Source: UBA10906 sp049296695
Lineage (GTDB): Bacteria; Pseudomonadota; Gammaproteobacteria; Methylococcales; Methylomonadaceae
Direction of reading: 5' to 3'
Assembly (NCBI GenBank): GCA_049296695.1
Contig: JBAQSX010000193.1
Location: forward strand, 1-36,601
DNA: 36,601 nucleotides
The notes beneath the pieces are model-generated. The model had not been told where the DNA came from, did not search any database, and saw only the letters and a program-made list of their open reading frames with translations. Below, one piece after another: positions 6,504-14,657 of this stretch. Positions within the stretch are counted from its first letter, which is position 1. Each line of letters opens with the position of its first letter. A program made the translations under genes and the position numbers.

Positions 6504-7436
6504 TCAGCTTTTCTTTTGACTAATCACATAAACGCCTAATAATACCAAAGCCGTACCCACTAATTGAATAGGCGTAACTAATTCACCCAAAAAAAAGAAC
6601 GCTAAAATTAAAGTACCAATGGGCCCTGTGGAACTTAAAATCGCCGCTGAACTCGCGCCCACGCGTTTAATGCCCGCATTCATCATAAAAGAGGGTAATA
6701 CTGTGGCAAACACTGCCATAATAATCGCTAAATAATAAACCTGCACTGGTAATTTTAAAGCGTTAATGCCGTGTTCAATTAAAAAATGGGTACAAGTCAT
6801 TAAACAAGCCACCGTCATGGAATAAGCCGTAAAACGGGTTGAACCGATGCGTTTAATCATTACACCACTGCCTAATAAAAAACCTGCAAAACTAACCGCA
6901 CTACAAGCAATTAAAGCTGAGCCAAAATAGAGTTGTTTAGAAGAATCACTGTTTTGCATAGTATTAATAAATACCAATAATAAGCCGCCATAACTTAATA
7001 TTAAAGCCAATAATTGATGACGATTAATTTTTTGTTTATAAAGAATAGCTGAAAACAAAACCACAAAGGTGGGATATAAAAATAAAATAATCCGCTCTAA
7101 TCCAGCAGATACATATTGCAAGCCTCTAAAATCAAACCAGCTTGATAAATAATAGCCAATTGTACCCAAGCCTAGAATCATTAACCAATCAGTTTTATTT
7201 AAAGCTTGGTTTTGTTCATTATTAGCACGCGCAGACCAAAATGCCATCAATAAAAAGAACGGCAAAGAAATAGACATACGCAACATCATTAGAGTAATGG
7301 CATCTAATTGATGGCTATAACCGTAAGCTAATTTAATTAATACCGCTTTGGCTGAAAAACTAAACGCACCGATTAATACTAAACTATAACCGATGATTAA
7401 GTAGCGTTGATTTTTTATAGCAGGACTTGATTGCAC
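6504..7436 (-). CDS. EamA/DMT-family transporter
   Basis: A 310-residue inner-membrane protein with about ten helices in two repeated halves, as in EamA (drug/metabolite transporter) exporters. Typical features are the second-half PSFMMNAGIKRVGASSAAIL and a C-terminal GTALVLLGVYVIS helix. The GTG at 7436 is taken as the start because a perfect AAGGAG lies six bases upstream; the longer frame would begin at TTG with no ribosome site. The substrate cannot be read from sequence; family members export amino acids, metabolites or drugs. Upstream there is a terminator-like hairpin and a short hydrophobic reading frame, which suggest attenuation control. The gene ends before a strong terminator and appears to be transcribed alone. 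Confidence 0.85.
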   Translation of the reverse strand: MQSSPAIKNQRYLIIGYSLVLIGAFSFSAKAVLIKLAYGYSHQLDAITLMMLRMSISLPFFLLMAFWSARANNEQNQALNKTDWLMILGLGTIGYYLSSWFDFRGLQYVSAGLERIILFLYPTFVVLFSAILYKQKINRHQLLALILSYGGLLLVFINTMQNSDSSKQLYFGSALIACSAVSFAGFLLGSGVMIKRIGSTRFTAYSMTVACLMTCTHFLIEHGINALKLPVQVYYLAIIMAVFATVLPSFMMNAGIKRVGASSAAILSSTGPIGTLILAFFFLGELVTPIQLVGTALVLLGVYVISQKKS

Positions 7437-7458
7437 AGTTTTCTCCTTTGGAATGAAA

Positions 7459-7513
7459 AACTGCAAATCTTATGAAAGGTATTAGCAAAACAACTCGAAT
7501 AAGATTCGCAGTT
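7459..7513 (-). promoter_or_regulatory. Attenuator-like hairpin in the EamA leader
   Basis: Arms 7499-7513 and 7459-7473 pair over 15 positions with one G-U pair. On the minus strand the second arm ends in GCAGTTTTT, giving a U-run typical of an intrinsic terminator. It lies immediately before the AAGGAG ribosome site of the transporter gene, so it would stop transcription ahead of the gene unless relieved. Confidence 0.5.
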
Positions 7514-7529
7514 GCTTTGTTTAATTGGG

Positions 7530-7613
7530 TTAATAGAACATTGCAGCCACGAGCAAGATGCTTAGTAGCCAAGGTTTGATTTGTAAAAATGAGAGAGTAA
7601 TAAAAGTATTCAT
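7530..7613 (-). CDS. Possible 27-residue leader peptide of the EamA gene
   Basis: A short frame from ATG 7613-7611 to TAA 7532-7530 encodes 27 residues, including a stretch rich in Leu, Ile, Val and Ala (PWLLSILLVAAMFY). It ends 16 bases before the attenuator-like hairpin, the arrangement expected of a transcription-attenuation leader. The ribosome site is weak, and so short a frame can arise by chance. The rest of the 7437-7748 gap (upstream regions of the transporter and of the aminotransferase) shows nothing else I can support. Confidence 0.3.
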   Translation of the reverse strand: MNTFITLSFLQIKPWLLSILLVAAMFY

Positions 7614-7748
7614 GCCAGCTATTCTATAAAACTATTTATCCTAAGGTCAATTAAATATTTTTTTCACAATTGAGCTTTTAGGCGTTACTATGTTTTTATG
7701 ATGAAATAATCGTTTAACTTAAATCAACACAATAAAGGCTTTATCACT

Positions 7749-8846
7749 ATGATACCAATGGTCAACTTAAAAGCACAATATGCTGAAATTAAAGATGAAA
7801 TTGAACAAGGCTTAGCAGAAACTATTGCCAATAGTCATTTTATTTTAGGGCCTAATGTGCAAGCGTTTGAAAAAGAAACCGCCGATTATTTAGGCGTTAA
7901 ACATGCCATTGGCGTGGCTTCAGGCACGGACGCATTGCATTTAGCTTTAATTGCTTTAGGCATTGGTCAAGGTGATGAGGTCATTACCACGGCATTTACT
8001 TTTATTGCCACTGCTGAGGCCATTTGTTATGTGGGTGCAAAACCTGTTTTTGTCGATATTAATCCCAAAACGTTTAATATCTGCCCTGAGCAAATAGCAA
8101 AAGCCATTACCCCTAAAACTAAAGCAATAATGCCCGTGCATTTATTTGGGCAACCCGCCGATATGAGCGCGATTAAAACTTTATGTGAAAAGCATCATTT
8201 AAAATTAATTGAAGATTGTTGTCAGTCTTTTGGCGCGAGTATTAATGGTAAACAAACGGGTGCAATTGGGGACGCTGGGGCTTATAGTTTTTTCCCGAGT
8301 AAAAACTTAGGCGCATTTGGTGATGGTGGCTTAGTAGTGACGCAATCTGATGAAACTGCCGCAGTTATTAAACAATTACGCAATCACGGTTCTAAGGTGC
8401 GTTATTATCACGATATTATTGGTTATAACAGCAGGTTGGATGAAATGCAGGCGGTGATATTACGCGCTAAATTAAAAAGAATTGATGCGTATAATCAAGC
8501 GCGTTGGCGGGTGGCGCATTATTATTCGCAATTATTAGCGCATTTGCCTGATTTAATAACGCCGTTTGAAGATGGTTTAGGTGAGCATGTTTATCATCAA
8601 TATACCTTATTATCGAGTCGCCGTGATGAAGTATTAAAAGCTTTGCAAGCCCAAGATATTGGTTGCGCGGTTTATTATCCTGTGCCATTGCATAAACAAA
8701 ATGTATTTAAAAGCGATTATGCGCAAGTATCATTACCTGTCACTGAATCGGTTTCTGAGCAATGTTTTTCTTTACCGATTTGTCCATTTTTAAGTGAGGC
8801 TGATATTGAGAAAATAACATCTGTTATTACTGAGGTATTGGTTTAA
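7749..8846 (+). CDS. DegT/DnrJ/EryC1/StrS-family PLP aminotransferase
   Basis: A 365-residue enzyme of the family that transfers an amino group, usually from glutamate, to a nucleotide-linked ketosugar. Visible features are the substrate and PLP loop GVASGTDALHLAL (about 55-67), the PLP-phosphate and ring contacts near IEDCCQSFGA (D156, Q159), and SFFPSKNLGAFGDGG with the Schiff-base lysine K185. Length and motifs fit WbpE/DesV-like members that make amino sugars for O-antigen, capsule or glycolipid. AAAGG lies ten bases before ATG 7749; an alternative ATG is at 7758. It stands alone, with no sugar dehydrogenase or acetyltransferase beside it. The closest envelope-sugar gene in the window is the KpsS-like one at 22968. 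The exact sugar is unknown. Confidence 0.88.
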   Translation: MIPMVNLKAQYAEIKDEIEQGLAETIANSHFILGPNVQAFEKETADYLGVKHAIGVASGTDALHLALIALGIGQGDEVITTAFTFIATAEAICYVGAKPVFVDINPKTFNICPEQIAKAITPKTKAIMPVHLFGQPADMSAIKTLCEKHHLKLIEDCCQSFGASINGKQTGAIGDAGAYSFFPSKNLGAFGDGGLVVTQSDETAAVIKQLRNHGSKVRYYHDIIGYNSRLDEMQAVILRAKLKRIDAYNQARWRVAHYYSQLLAHLPDLITPFEDGLGEHVYHQYTLLSSRRDEVLKALQAQDIGCAVYYPVPLHKQNVFKSDYAQVSLPVTESVSEQCFSLPICPFLSEADIEKITSVITEVLV

Positions 8847-8860
8847 TTAATCTGGTAAAT

Positions 8861-8971
8861 CTCGTTCCCACGCGCTGGCGTGGGAATGCCTTTAAGACGC
8901 GCCGCGTCATGTCAAAACACTATACCGCAGGCGCGGTAAAACTGTATTCCCACGCGGCGCGTGGGAACAAG
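8861..8971. repeat. Fold-back palindromic element with GTTCCCACGC ends
   Basis: Two perfect hairpins, TTCCCACGC/GCGTGGGAA at 8865-8886 and again at 8947-8966, are themselves inverted copies (GTTCCCACGCGC near 8864, GCGCGTGGGAAC near 8957). Two smaller GC-rich hairpins lie between them (GACGCGCCGCGTC and ACCGCAGGCGCGGT). The element is far richer in G+C than its surroundings. This kind of GTTCCCACGC/GCGTGGGAA palindrome is a common dispersed repeat in gammaproteobacterial genomes. It fills the gap between the aminotransferase and the next small gene. Confidence 0.8.
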
Positions 8972-8985
8972 AAATAAATTAGCTA

Positions 8986-9291
8986 ATGAATTCTAATATT
9001 AATTTATTGCCACTACATGATGCCGTTTTGTACCATATAGAATTATGTTGGGAACAACGGATTTGTCGATTATTCTTAAGCATATTTTTAGAGCAAACCC
9101 AAACTGCTCAGCCGCATATATTAGAATTCTTCGGCGTTAGCAATCTTTTAGTGCCTCATGAATCTCCATGGGGAGATTCGGTATTTATCAATACCGTAAC
9201 GCAAACAACTAGTGATATTTATTATATTGAAATTCAATCAGGGGATACCATTATCATAACAGCATCTGATTTTAAATTTAGCCTTAAATAA
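8986..9291 (+). CDS. Small conserved-looking protein of unknown function
   Basis: A 101-residue soluble protein without signal peptide or membrane helix. It opens with NLLPLHDAVLYHIELCWEQR, a 'hydrophobic-LHDA-x-L-x-x-I-x-x-x-W' pattern seen in many small uncharacterised bacterial proteins, and appears to be mostly beta strand with a GDSVFINTV segment in the middle. The reading frame has normal codon use. No good ribosome site is visible, because the palindromic repeat ends only about 15 bases before the ATG. Its end overlaps the convergent epmB gene by eight bases. Function unknown; proteins of this size and pattern are sometimes immunity-like, but nothing nearby supports that. Confidence 0.6.
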   Translation: MNSNINLLPLHDAVLYHIELCWEQRICRLFLSIFLEQTQTAQPHILEFFGVSNLLVPHESPWGDSVFINTVTQTTSDIYYIEIQSGDTIIITASDFKFSLK

Positions 9292-10294
9292 CCAACTCTT
9301 TAAAAGCCGCTCCAGCGCGTTCATTGACTAATTTAGGAATTAAATAACCCGATAATTGACTTTGCAATTGCTGATAAATTGCCAATGCTTCAAGTTTTGG
9401 TACTTCAAAATGTCCCGTACCTGTAGCTTTATCTAATAAATGCAAATAATAAGGCATTACCCCATAACGAAATAAGTTCTCACTTAAATCCGCTAAAACT
9501 TGGGGATTATCATTGACACCTTTTAATAATACCGATTGATTAAGCAAAGTAATACCATAACGTCTTAATTGTGAACAGGCAATAATCACGCGTTCATTGA
9601 GTTCATTGCTGTGATTACAATGCAACACCATAATCACTTGTTTATTACTTTCACCCAGAATTTTTAATAAGCCCCGCGTAATTCTGGCAGGTAAAACCAC
9701 CGCTAATCGGCTATGAATTCTAATGCGTTTAACAGAATTAATGCTATTTAATTCTGCAATTAATTGTCCTAATCGTTCATCATTTAATAATAATGGGTCG
9801 CCACCGCTTAATATCACTTCAGTAATAGAGGGATTATTGCGGATATAATCAATGGCGGCTTGTTGTTTTTGTTTACTTAATTGCAACTCGCCATAAGGAA
9901 AATTGCGTCTAAAACAATATCTACAATTAATAGCGCAACTGCCTGTGGTAATTAATAAAACTCTACCATTATATTTATGAATTACGCCTTGTTGTTTTGC
10001 GGCTGGCAAATCGCCCACAGGGTCTGAGCTAAAACCTTGATAAAGTGTAAGCTCTTCACTGACAGGCAACACTTGCCGCAATAATGGATCGTCTGGCTTG
10101 CCTTTTTCAATGCAGGCGGCAAAACTTAACGGCACACGCAAAGCAAACTGTTGTGCGGCTTGCTGGGATATGTCTAATGTATTGATTGCTATCTGTAAAT
10201 AGTCACAAAGCGATTCAATTTGCGTGAAGGCTTGGGCGAGTTGTTGTTGCCAGTTTTGGCTAAAATGCAGGGTTTCAAAGTCGGCTATAGGCAT
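9284..10294 (-). CDS. epmB: EF-P beta-lysylation protein EpmB (lysine 2,3-aminomutase)
   Basis: A 336-residue radical SAM and PLP enzyme that converts L-alpha-lysine to (R)-beta-lysine for modification of elongation factor P. The radical SAM cluster is CAINCRYCF (C-x3-C-x2-C) near residue 124, followed by the SAM-binding SGGDPLL. The C-terminal HLLDKATGTGHF holds the PLP lysine of the lysine aminomutase family. The length fits EpmB and is shorter than catabolic lysine 2,3-aminomutases. It lies divergently from efp, with epmA after efp, the arrangement expected for this pathway. No strong ribosome site is seen before the ATG at 10294. Confidence 0.95.
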   Translation of the reverse strand: MPIADFETLHFSQNWQQQLAQAFTQIESLCDYLQIAINTLDISQQAAQQFALRVPLSFAACIEKGKPDDPLLRQVLPVSEELTLYQGFSSDPVGDLPAAKQQGVIHKYNGRVLLITTGSCAINCRYCFRRNFPYGELQLSKQKQQAAIDYIRNNPSITEVILSGGDPLLLNDERLGQLIAELNSINSVKRIRIHSRLAVVLPARITRGLLKILGESNKQVIMVLHCNHSNELNERVIIACSQLRRYGITLLNQSVLLKGVNDNPQVLADLSENLFRYGVMPYYLHLLDKATGTGHFEVPKLEALAIYQQLQSQLSGYLIPKLVNERAGAAFKELVI

Positions 10295-10347
10295 GAATAG
10301 GAATTAAAAATAAGTAGTTAATGTTTTTATCACTGCGATAGCTCCAT

Positions 10348-10353
10348 TATAAT
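10348..10353 (+). promoter_or_regulatory. Probable -10 element of efp
   Basis: A perfect TATAAT lies 38 bases before the efp ATG in the short epmB-efp intergenic region. The -35 element is weak; TTATCA at 10327 would give a 15-base spacer. Confidence 0.5.
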
Positions 10354-10391
10354 GGTTCACTTTTGTATTTGTTGGCACTTGAGAGATAAAA

Positions 10392-10961
10392 ATGGCTGTT
10401 TATAGCACGAATGAGTTTAGAGGTGGTTTGAAAGTCATGCTGGACAATGATCCTTGCGCGATTATTGAAAATGAATTTGTTAAACCGGGTAAAGGACAAG
10501 CGTTTAATCGCGTCAAAATTCGCAATTTAAAAACAGGTCGGGTGATTGAACGTACCTTTAAATCAGGCGAAAGTTTGGAAGGCGCGGATGTGGTCGATAT
10601 GGAAATGCAGTATTTGTATAACGATGGCGAATCACGTCACTTTATGCAGCCTGAAAGTTTTGAACAATATCAAGCCGATGCCAAAATTGTCGGTGATGCC
10701 GCGCTCTGGCTTAAAGACCAAGATATGTGTACCATGACTTTGTGGAATGATTCGCCTTTAGCGGTCACACCTGCTAATTTTGTCGAATTAGAAATTGTGG
10801 AAACTGACCCAGGTGTACGCGGTGATACTTCAGGTGGCGGCGGCAAACCTGCGAAATTAACTACAGGTGCGGTGGTGCGTGTACCTTTATTTGTGCAAAT
10901 CGGCGAAGTCATTAAAATTGATACCCGCACAGGTGAATATATTTCACGCGTTAAGGATTAA
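10392..10961 (+). CDS. efp: Elongation factor P
   Basis: A 189-residue translation factor that helps ribosomes form peptide bonds at consecutive prolines. The tRNA-mimic three-domain layout is complete. The first domain carries the loop PGKGQAF with the modifiable lysine at K34, which EpmA and EpmB beta-lysylate; both genes flank efp here. The C-terminal domain holds the family motif GDTSGGGGKPAKLTTGAVVRVP (positions 10821-10886). GAGAG lies just upstream of the ATG. A palindromic repeat region separates efp from epmA. Confidence 0.97.
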   Translation: MAVYSTNEFRGGLKVMLDNDPCAIIENEFVKPGKGQAFNRVKIRNLKTGRVIERTFKSGESLEGADVVDMEMQYLYNDGESRHFMQPESFEQYQADAKIVGDAALWLKDQDMCTMTLWNDSPLAVTPANFVELEIVETDPGVRGDTSGGGGKPAKLTTGAVVRVPLFVQIGEVIKIDTRTGEYISRVKD

Positions 10962-10963
10962 AA

Positions 10964-11119
10964 TCTGAATCAGGATTTACAAGATTTCAAGATTCACAGG
11001 ATTCTATCTTTTAATCGTAATTACCTAGTTTGCTTGTGTCTGAATCATGATTTTTAGGATTAGAAGATTAACAGTATTTATCTTGCTAATCCTAAAATCT
11101 TGTAAATCCTGATTCAGAC
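10964..11119. repeat. Nested inverted-repeat element between efp and epmA
   Basis: The outer arms 10964-10986 and 11096-11118 are perfect reverse complements of 23 bases. A second inner inverted repeat runs from GTCTGAATCA (11038) to TGATTCAGAC (ending 11119), with GGATTAG/CTAATCC pairs inside. The text CTGAATCAGGATTTACAAG followed by AAGATTCACAGGATT matches a dispersed repeat type common in some sulfur-oxidising gammaproteobacteria. It begins three bases after the efp stop and nearly fills the gap. No coding potential was found in it. Confidence 0.85.
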
Positions 11120-11154
11120 AATTAATTATCTGCACTCAAACAAAATATAAAATC

Positions 11155-12129
11155 ATGCAAGCATTTTGGCAACCTAATTGTAGTATAGAGCTGTTACACT
11201 ATCGCGCCAACTTATTGCAAAGCATTCGTCAGTTTTTTGCACAGCGTCAAGTATTAGAAGTAGAAACGCCATTGCTGAGTCAAAGCATAGGCACTGACCC
11301 TCAATTAGATTTTTTTACAACGTTTTATAATACTCCGCCCCAACAACAAAAACTGTATCTGCAAACATCGCCTGAATTTGCGATGAAACGTTTATTAGCC
11401 TCAGGTAGTGGCTCAATTTATCAAATTTGCAAAGCTTTTAGAAATGGTGAAGCGGGCAGATTTCATAATCCAGAATTTACCTTATTGGAATGGTATAGAG
11501 TCGGGTTTAATTTAGAACAATTAATGGATGAAGTAGAACTATTAATTAATACGTTATTTAATCATTCTCTACAAAAAAATGAACGTTATGATTATGCCAG
11601 CTTATTTAAAAACTATACGGGTTTAAATGCCTTAGTTTTTTCTTACGAAGATTATTGCGCTTATGCGATTGCCAATAATATTGCCGAAGCCATTACTATT
11701 TGTGAACATAATCATCCCTTATGGTTGGATTTTATTTTTAGCCATCAAGTGCAACCCTTTTTAGGGCAAAACAGTTTATGTTTAGTGTATGGCTATCCTG
11801 CTTGCCAATCGTCATTAGCACGATTAAATGCTGATAATTCACTGATTACCGACAGAGTTGAAATTTTTATTAATGGCATAGAATGTGGTAATGGCTTTTA
11901 TGAATTAAGCGATGCCGATGAACAACAACAACGTTTTGAAAAAGAAAGTTTATTTAGACAAAAAATGGACTTAGCCCCCGTTAAACCTGACACGCGACTC
12001 ATTGCCGCCTTGCAAGCAGGTTTGCCCGATTGTGCGGGCATAGCTATTGGTTTAGATAGACTATTAATGTTATTAACTAACCATGCTAAGATTGAACAGG
12101 TACTCAGTTTTGCGATAAGTCGAGCTTGA
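11155..12129 (+). CDS. epmA: EF-P--(R)-beta-lysine ligase EpmA
   Basis: A 324-residue paralogue of the catalytic domain of class II lysyl-tRNA synthetase (also called GenX, PoxA or YjeA). It activates (R)-beta-lysine with ATP and joins it to K34 of EF-P. Class II motif 2 is seen in ICKAFRNGEAGRFHNPEFTLLEWY (11429-11500) and motif 3 in GIAIGLDRLLML near the C-terminus. The N-terminal anticodon-binding domain of LysRS is absent, as expected for EpmA. The gene ends 61 bases before bamA. No strong ribosome site is visible before the ATG. Confidence 0.95.
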   Translation: MQAFWQPNCSIELLHYRANLLQSIRQFFAQRQVLEVETPLLSQSIGTDPQLDFFTTFYNTPPQQQKLYLQTSPEFAMKRLLASGSGSIYQICKAFRNGEAGRFHNPEFTLLEWYRVGFNLEQLMDEVELLINTLFNHSLQKNERYDYASLFKNYTGLNALVFSYEDYCAYAIANNIAEAITICEHNHPLWLDFIFSHQVQPFLGQNSLCLVYGYPACQSSLARLNADNSLITDRVEIFINGIECGNGFYELSDADEQQQRFEKESLFRQKMDLAPVKPDTRLIAALQAGLPDCAGIAIGLDRLLMLLTNHAKIEQVLSFAISRA

Positions 12130-12149
12130 CTTAATCAACGCAAGCACTG

Positions 12150-12158
12150 TGTTATAAT
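12150..12158 (+). promoter_or_regulatory. Extended -10 promoter of bamA
   Basis: TGTTATAAT gives an extended -10 (TGN-TATAAT) 33 bases before the bamA ATG, right after the epmA stop codon. TTGACT at 12126 is too far away (21 bases) to be a normal -35, but extended -10 promoters can do without one. Confidence 0.55.
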
Positions 12159-12190
12159 CCTTCCATAAACTAAAATCACTAGCCTTTTCC

Positions 12191-14563
12191 ATGAAAGCAA
12201 AACTTTTGTCCCGCTTATTATTATCCAGTGTGCTTGCTTGCCCACTCGCACACGGTGCTGAAGAATTTATTGTTAAAGATATTCAGGTTAAAGGTTTGCA
12301 ACGTATTTCTTTAGGCACAGTCTTTAATTATTTACCTGTTAATGTCGGTGAAAAATTCTCTTTAGATAATGCCGCCCCTGCCATTCGAGCTTTATTTAAA
12401 ACTGGATTTTTTAAAGATATTCAATTAGACCGTGATGGTTCAACTTTGGTGGTTACCGTATCAGAACGTGCTTCTATTGCCAATATTACCTTTGAAGGCA
12501 ATAAAGAATTAAGTAAAGAAGATTTAAAAAAGGCTTTAGATAAAATTGGTTTGTCGGAAGGTAAAGTATTTGATAAACAAATTTTAGATAAAGTCGAACA
12601 AGAATTAAGTCGTCAATATATGAGTCATGGTAAATATGGCTTAAGAATAAAAACTGAAGTGGGTAATTTAACCCGCAATCGTGTCGGTATTAAAATTACT
12701 ATTTCTGAAGGACGCGTTGCTAAAATTAAACAAATCAATGTTGTCGGCAATAATGCTTTTGATGATGAGACTTTATTAAAACAATTAGAATTAAGCACTT
12801 CAACCTTTTTATCGTTTTATACTAAAAACGATCAATACTCTAAACAAAAATTATCGGCTGATTTAGAAACGCTGCGTTCTTATTATTTAGACAGAGGCTA
12901 TATTAATTTTTCTATTGAATCCACTCAAGTTGCCATTACCCCTGATAAACAAGATATTTATATTACTATAAATTTAAAAGAAGGCGCGGTTTATACTTTA
13001 GAAAAAGTAAAGCTGGCGGGTAATTTAATTGTCGCACCCGATGAATTAATTAAACGTGTAACCGTAGGCCCTGAAGAAATCTTTTCACGCAAAAATGCCA
13101 CTGAAACTCAAAAAGCCATTCAAGATAGATTAGGTGATGAGGGTTATGCTTTTGCTAACGTGAATATGATTCCCGATATTAATGAAGCTAAAAAAACCGT
13201 GGATATGACTTTCTTTATCGATCCAGGTAAACGGGTTTATGTGCATCATATTAATACTGCGGGTAATACTAAAACGCGTGATGAGGTTATTCGTCGTGAA
13301 ATGCGCCAAATGGAATCGAGTTGGGCTTCGAGTTCTAAAATTGAACGCTCTAAAACCCGTTTGGAACGTTTGGGTTATTTTGAATCAGTCAATGTTGAAA
13401 CCCCCCCTGTTGCAGGGGCTGACGATCAAATTGATGTCAATTATGCTATTACTGAAAAAGCATCGGGTAATTTATCGGCAGGGGCTGGCTTTTCACAAAC
13501 CCAAGGTTTAATGTTAAATGCTAATTTGTCGCAAGATAACGTTTTTGGTTCGGGCAAACGCGTCAACTTAGCCTTTAATAATAGTGATTATATGACCAGT
13601 TATCAATTTGGTTTTTATAATCCTTATTTTACCACCGATGGTATTAGTCAAGGTTATAACGTGGGTTATACTAAACGTAATGCAGGACAAATTAATATTG
13701 CTAGTTATTTAACGAATACCATTAACGGTGGCATTAACTTTGGCATTCCATTAAACGAATTTGATTCTTTACGTTTTGATTTTGATGTTAAATATACCGA
13801 TTTGCAACCATCGAGTTATTCTTCAAATAAAATTAAAGATTTTATTAGGCAATATCAAGACAATAATCCCTTTATAACCTTTGCGCCTGCTATTGGCTGG
13901 ACACACGATACTTTGAATAGAGCTTTATTTCCCAGTAAAGGCGGTCAACAACGTTTTTCTGCTTTAATTACCGTACCAGGTAGTGATTTAACTTATTATA
14001 AAGTCGCTTATAAACAGCAAATGTATTTCCCTATTTCTAAAGATTTTACTTTTAGATTACAAGGTGAAGCGGCTTATGGTGGTGGTTATGGTTCAACAGA
14101 TAAATTACCATTTTTTGAAAACTATTTTGGCGGTGGTACGGGTTCTGTGCGTGGGTATCGTAATAATACCTTGGGTTATAAAGACCGTTTAGTAGATTCT
14201 AATGACAATTATATTCAATCCTATCCTTTGGGTGGCTCTAGCAAGTTAATTGGTAATGCAGAATTATTTTTCCCAGTACCGTTTTTGAGCGAAGTAAAAT
14301 CGGTACGTTTGAGTGCATTTCTTGACGCGGGACGTATCGGTAATCAGTTTTCTGTGAATAATATGAAATATTCAGCGGGAATTTCAGGTGAATGGTTATC
14401 TCCTTTTGGTGCATTATCTATCAGCTATGCAATACCATTAAATGCTCAAGGTAATACGATAAAATCACCTTACAAAAATAGTAAAGGGGTTCTCGTTACT
14501 GATGAAATTATTCAAGGCGATCAAGAGCAAGCTTTCCAATTCAATTTTGGACAAAATTTCTAA
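12191..14563 (+). CDS. bamA: Outer membrane protein assembly factor BamA
   Basis: A 790-residue Omp85 protein, the core of the BAM complex that folds beta-barrel proteins into the outer membrane. A signal peptide (about 1-22, ending AHG-A) is followed by five POTRA domains (about 23-420, starting FIVKDIQVKGLQRIS) and a 16-strand barrel. The strictly conserved loop-6 motif appears as GTGSVRGYRNNTLG near residue 655, and the chain ends FNFGQNF with a C-terminal Phe. Normal length for the family. In most relatives rseP precedes bamA; here epmA does. skp follows 94 bases downstream. Confidence 0.97.
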   Translation: MKAKLLSRLLLSSVLACPLAHGAEEFIVKDIQVKGLQRISLGTVFNYLPVNVGEKFSLDNAAPAIRALFKTGFFKDIQLDRDGSTLVVTVSERASIANITFEGNKELSKEDLKKALDKIGLSEGKVFDKQILDKVEQELSRQYMSHGKYGLRIKTEVGNLTRNRVGIKITISEGRVAKIKQINVVGNNAFDDETLLKQLELSTSTFLSFYTKNDQYSKQKLSADLETLRSYYLDRGYINFSIESTQVAITPDKQDIYITINLKEGAVYTLEKVKLAGNLIVAPDELIKRVTVGPEEIFSRKNATETQKAIQDRLGDEGYAFANVNMIPDINEAKKTVDMTFFIDPGKRVYVHHINTAGNTKTRDEVIRREMRQMESSWASSSKIERSKTRLERLGYFESVNVETPPVAGADDQIDVNYAITEKASGNLSAGAGFSQTQGLMLNANLSQDNVFGSGKRVNLAFNNSDYMTSYQFGFYNPYFTTDGISQGYNVGYTKRNAGQINIASYLTNTINGGINFGIPLNEFDSLRFDFDVKYTDLQPSSYSSNKIKDFIRQYQDNNPFITFAPAIGWTHDTLNRALFPSKGGQQRFSALITVPGSDLTYYKVAYKQQMYFPISKDFTFRLQGEAAYGGGYGSTDKLPFFENYFGGGTGSVRGYRNNTLGYKDRLVDSNDNYIQSYPLGGSSKLIGNAELFFPVPFLSEVKSVRLSAFLDAGRIGNQFSVNNMKYSAGISGEWLSPFGALSISYAIPLNAQGNTIKSPYKNSKGVLVTDEIIQGDQEQAFQFNFGQNF

Positions 14564-14573
14564 CACAAGACGT

Positions 14574-14602
14574 TTTAGTTTGCGGGGCTTATCCCCTATA
14601 AT
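14574..14602 (+). promoter_or_regulatory. Possible promoter of skp
   Basis: TATAAT at 14597-14602 lies 17 bases after TTTAGT (14574-14579), 55 bases before the skp ATG. A small GGGG-CTTAT-CCCC hairpin (14584-14596) lies between them. The -35 is weak, so skp may also be read from bamA. Confidence 0.45.
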
Positions 14603-14657
14603 CTAACGCCTACATCCCTTACTACTAACAAATTACTCATCGGAGATTAATTTAACA

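Noticed and set aside
8861..11119. The intergenic palindromes as a CRISPR array
   Set aside because: There are no regularly spaced direct repeats and no cas genes; the structures are inverted repeats.
12126..12158. TTGACT with TATAAT as a standard bamA promoter
   Set aside because: The spacer is 21 bases. The TGN extension of the -10 element is a better explanation.
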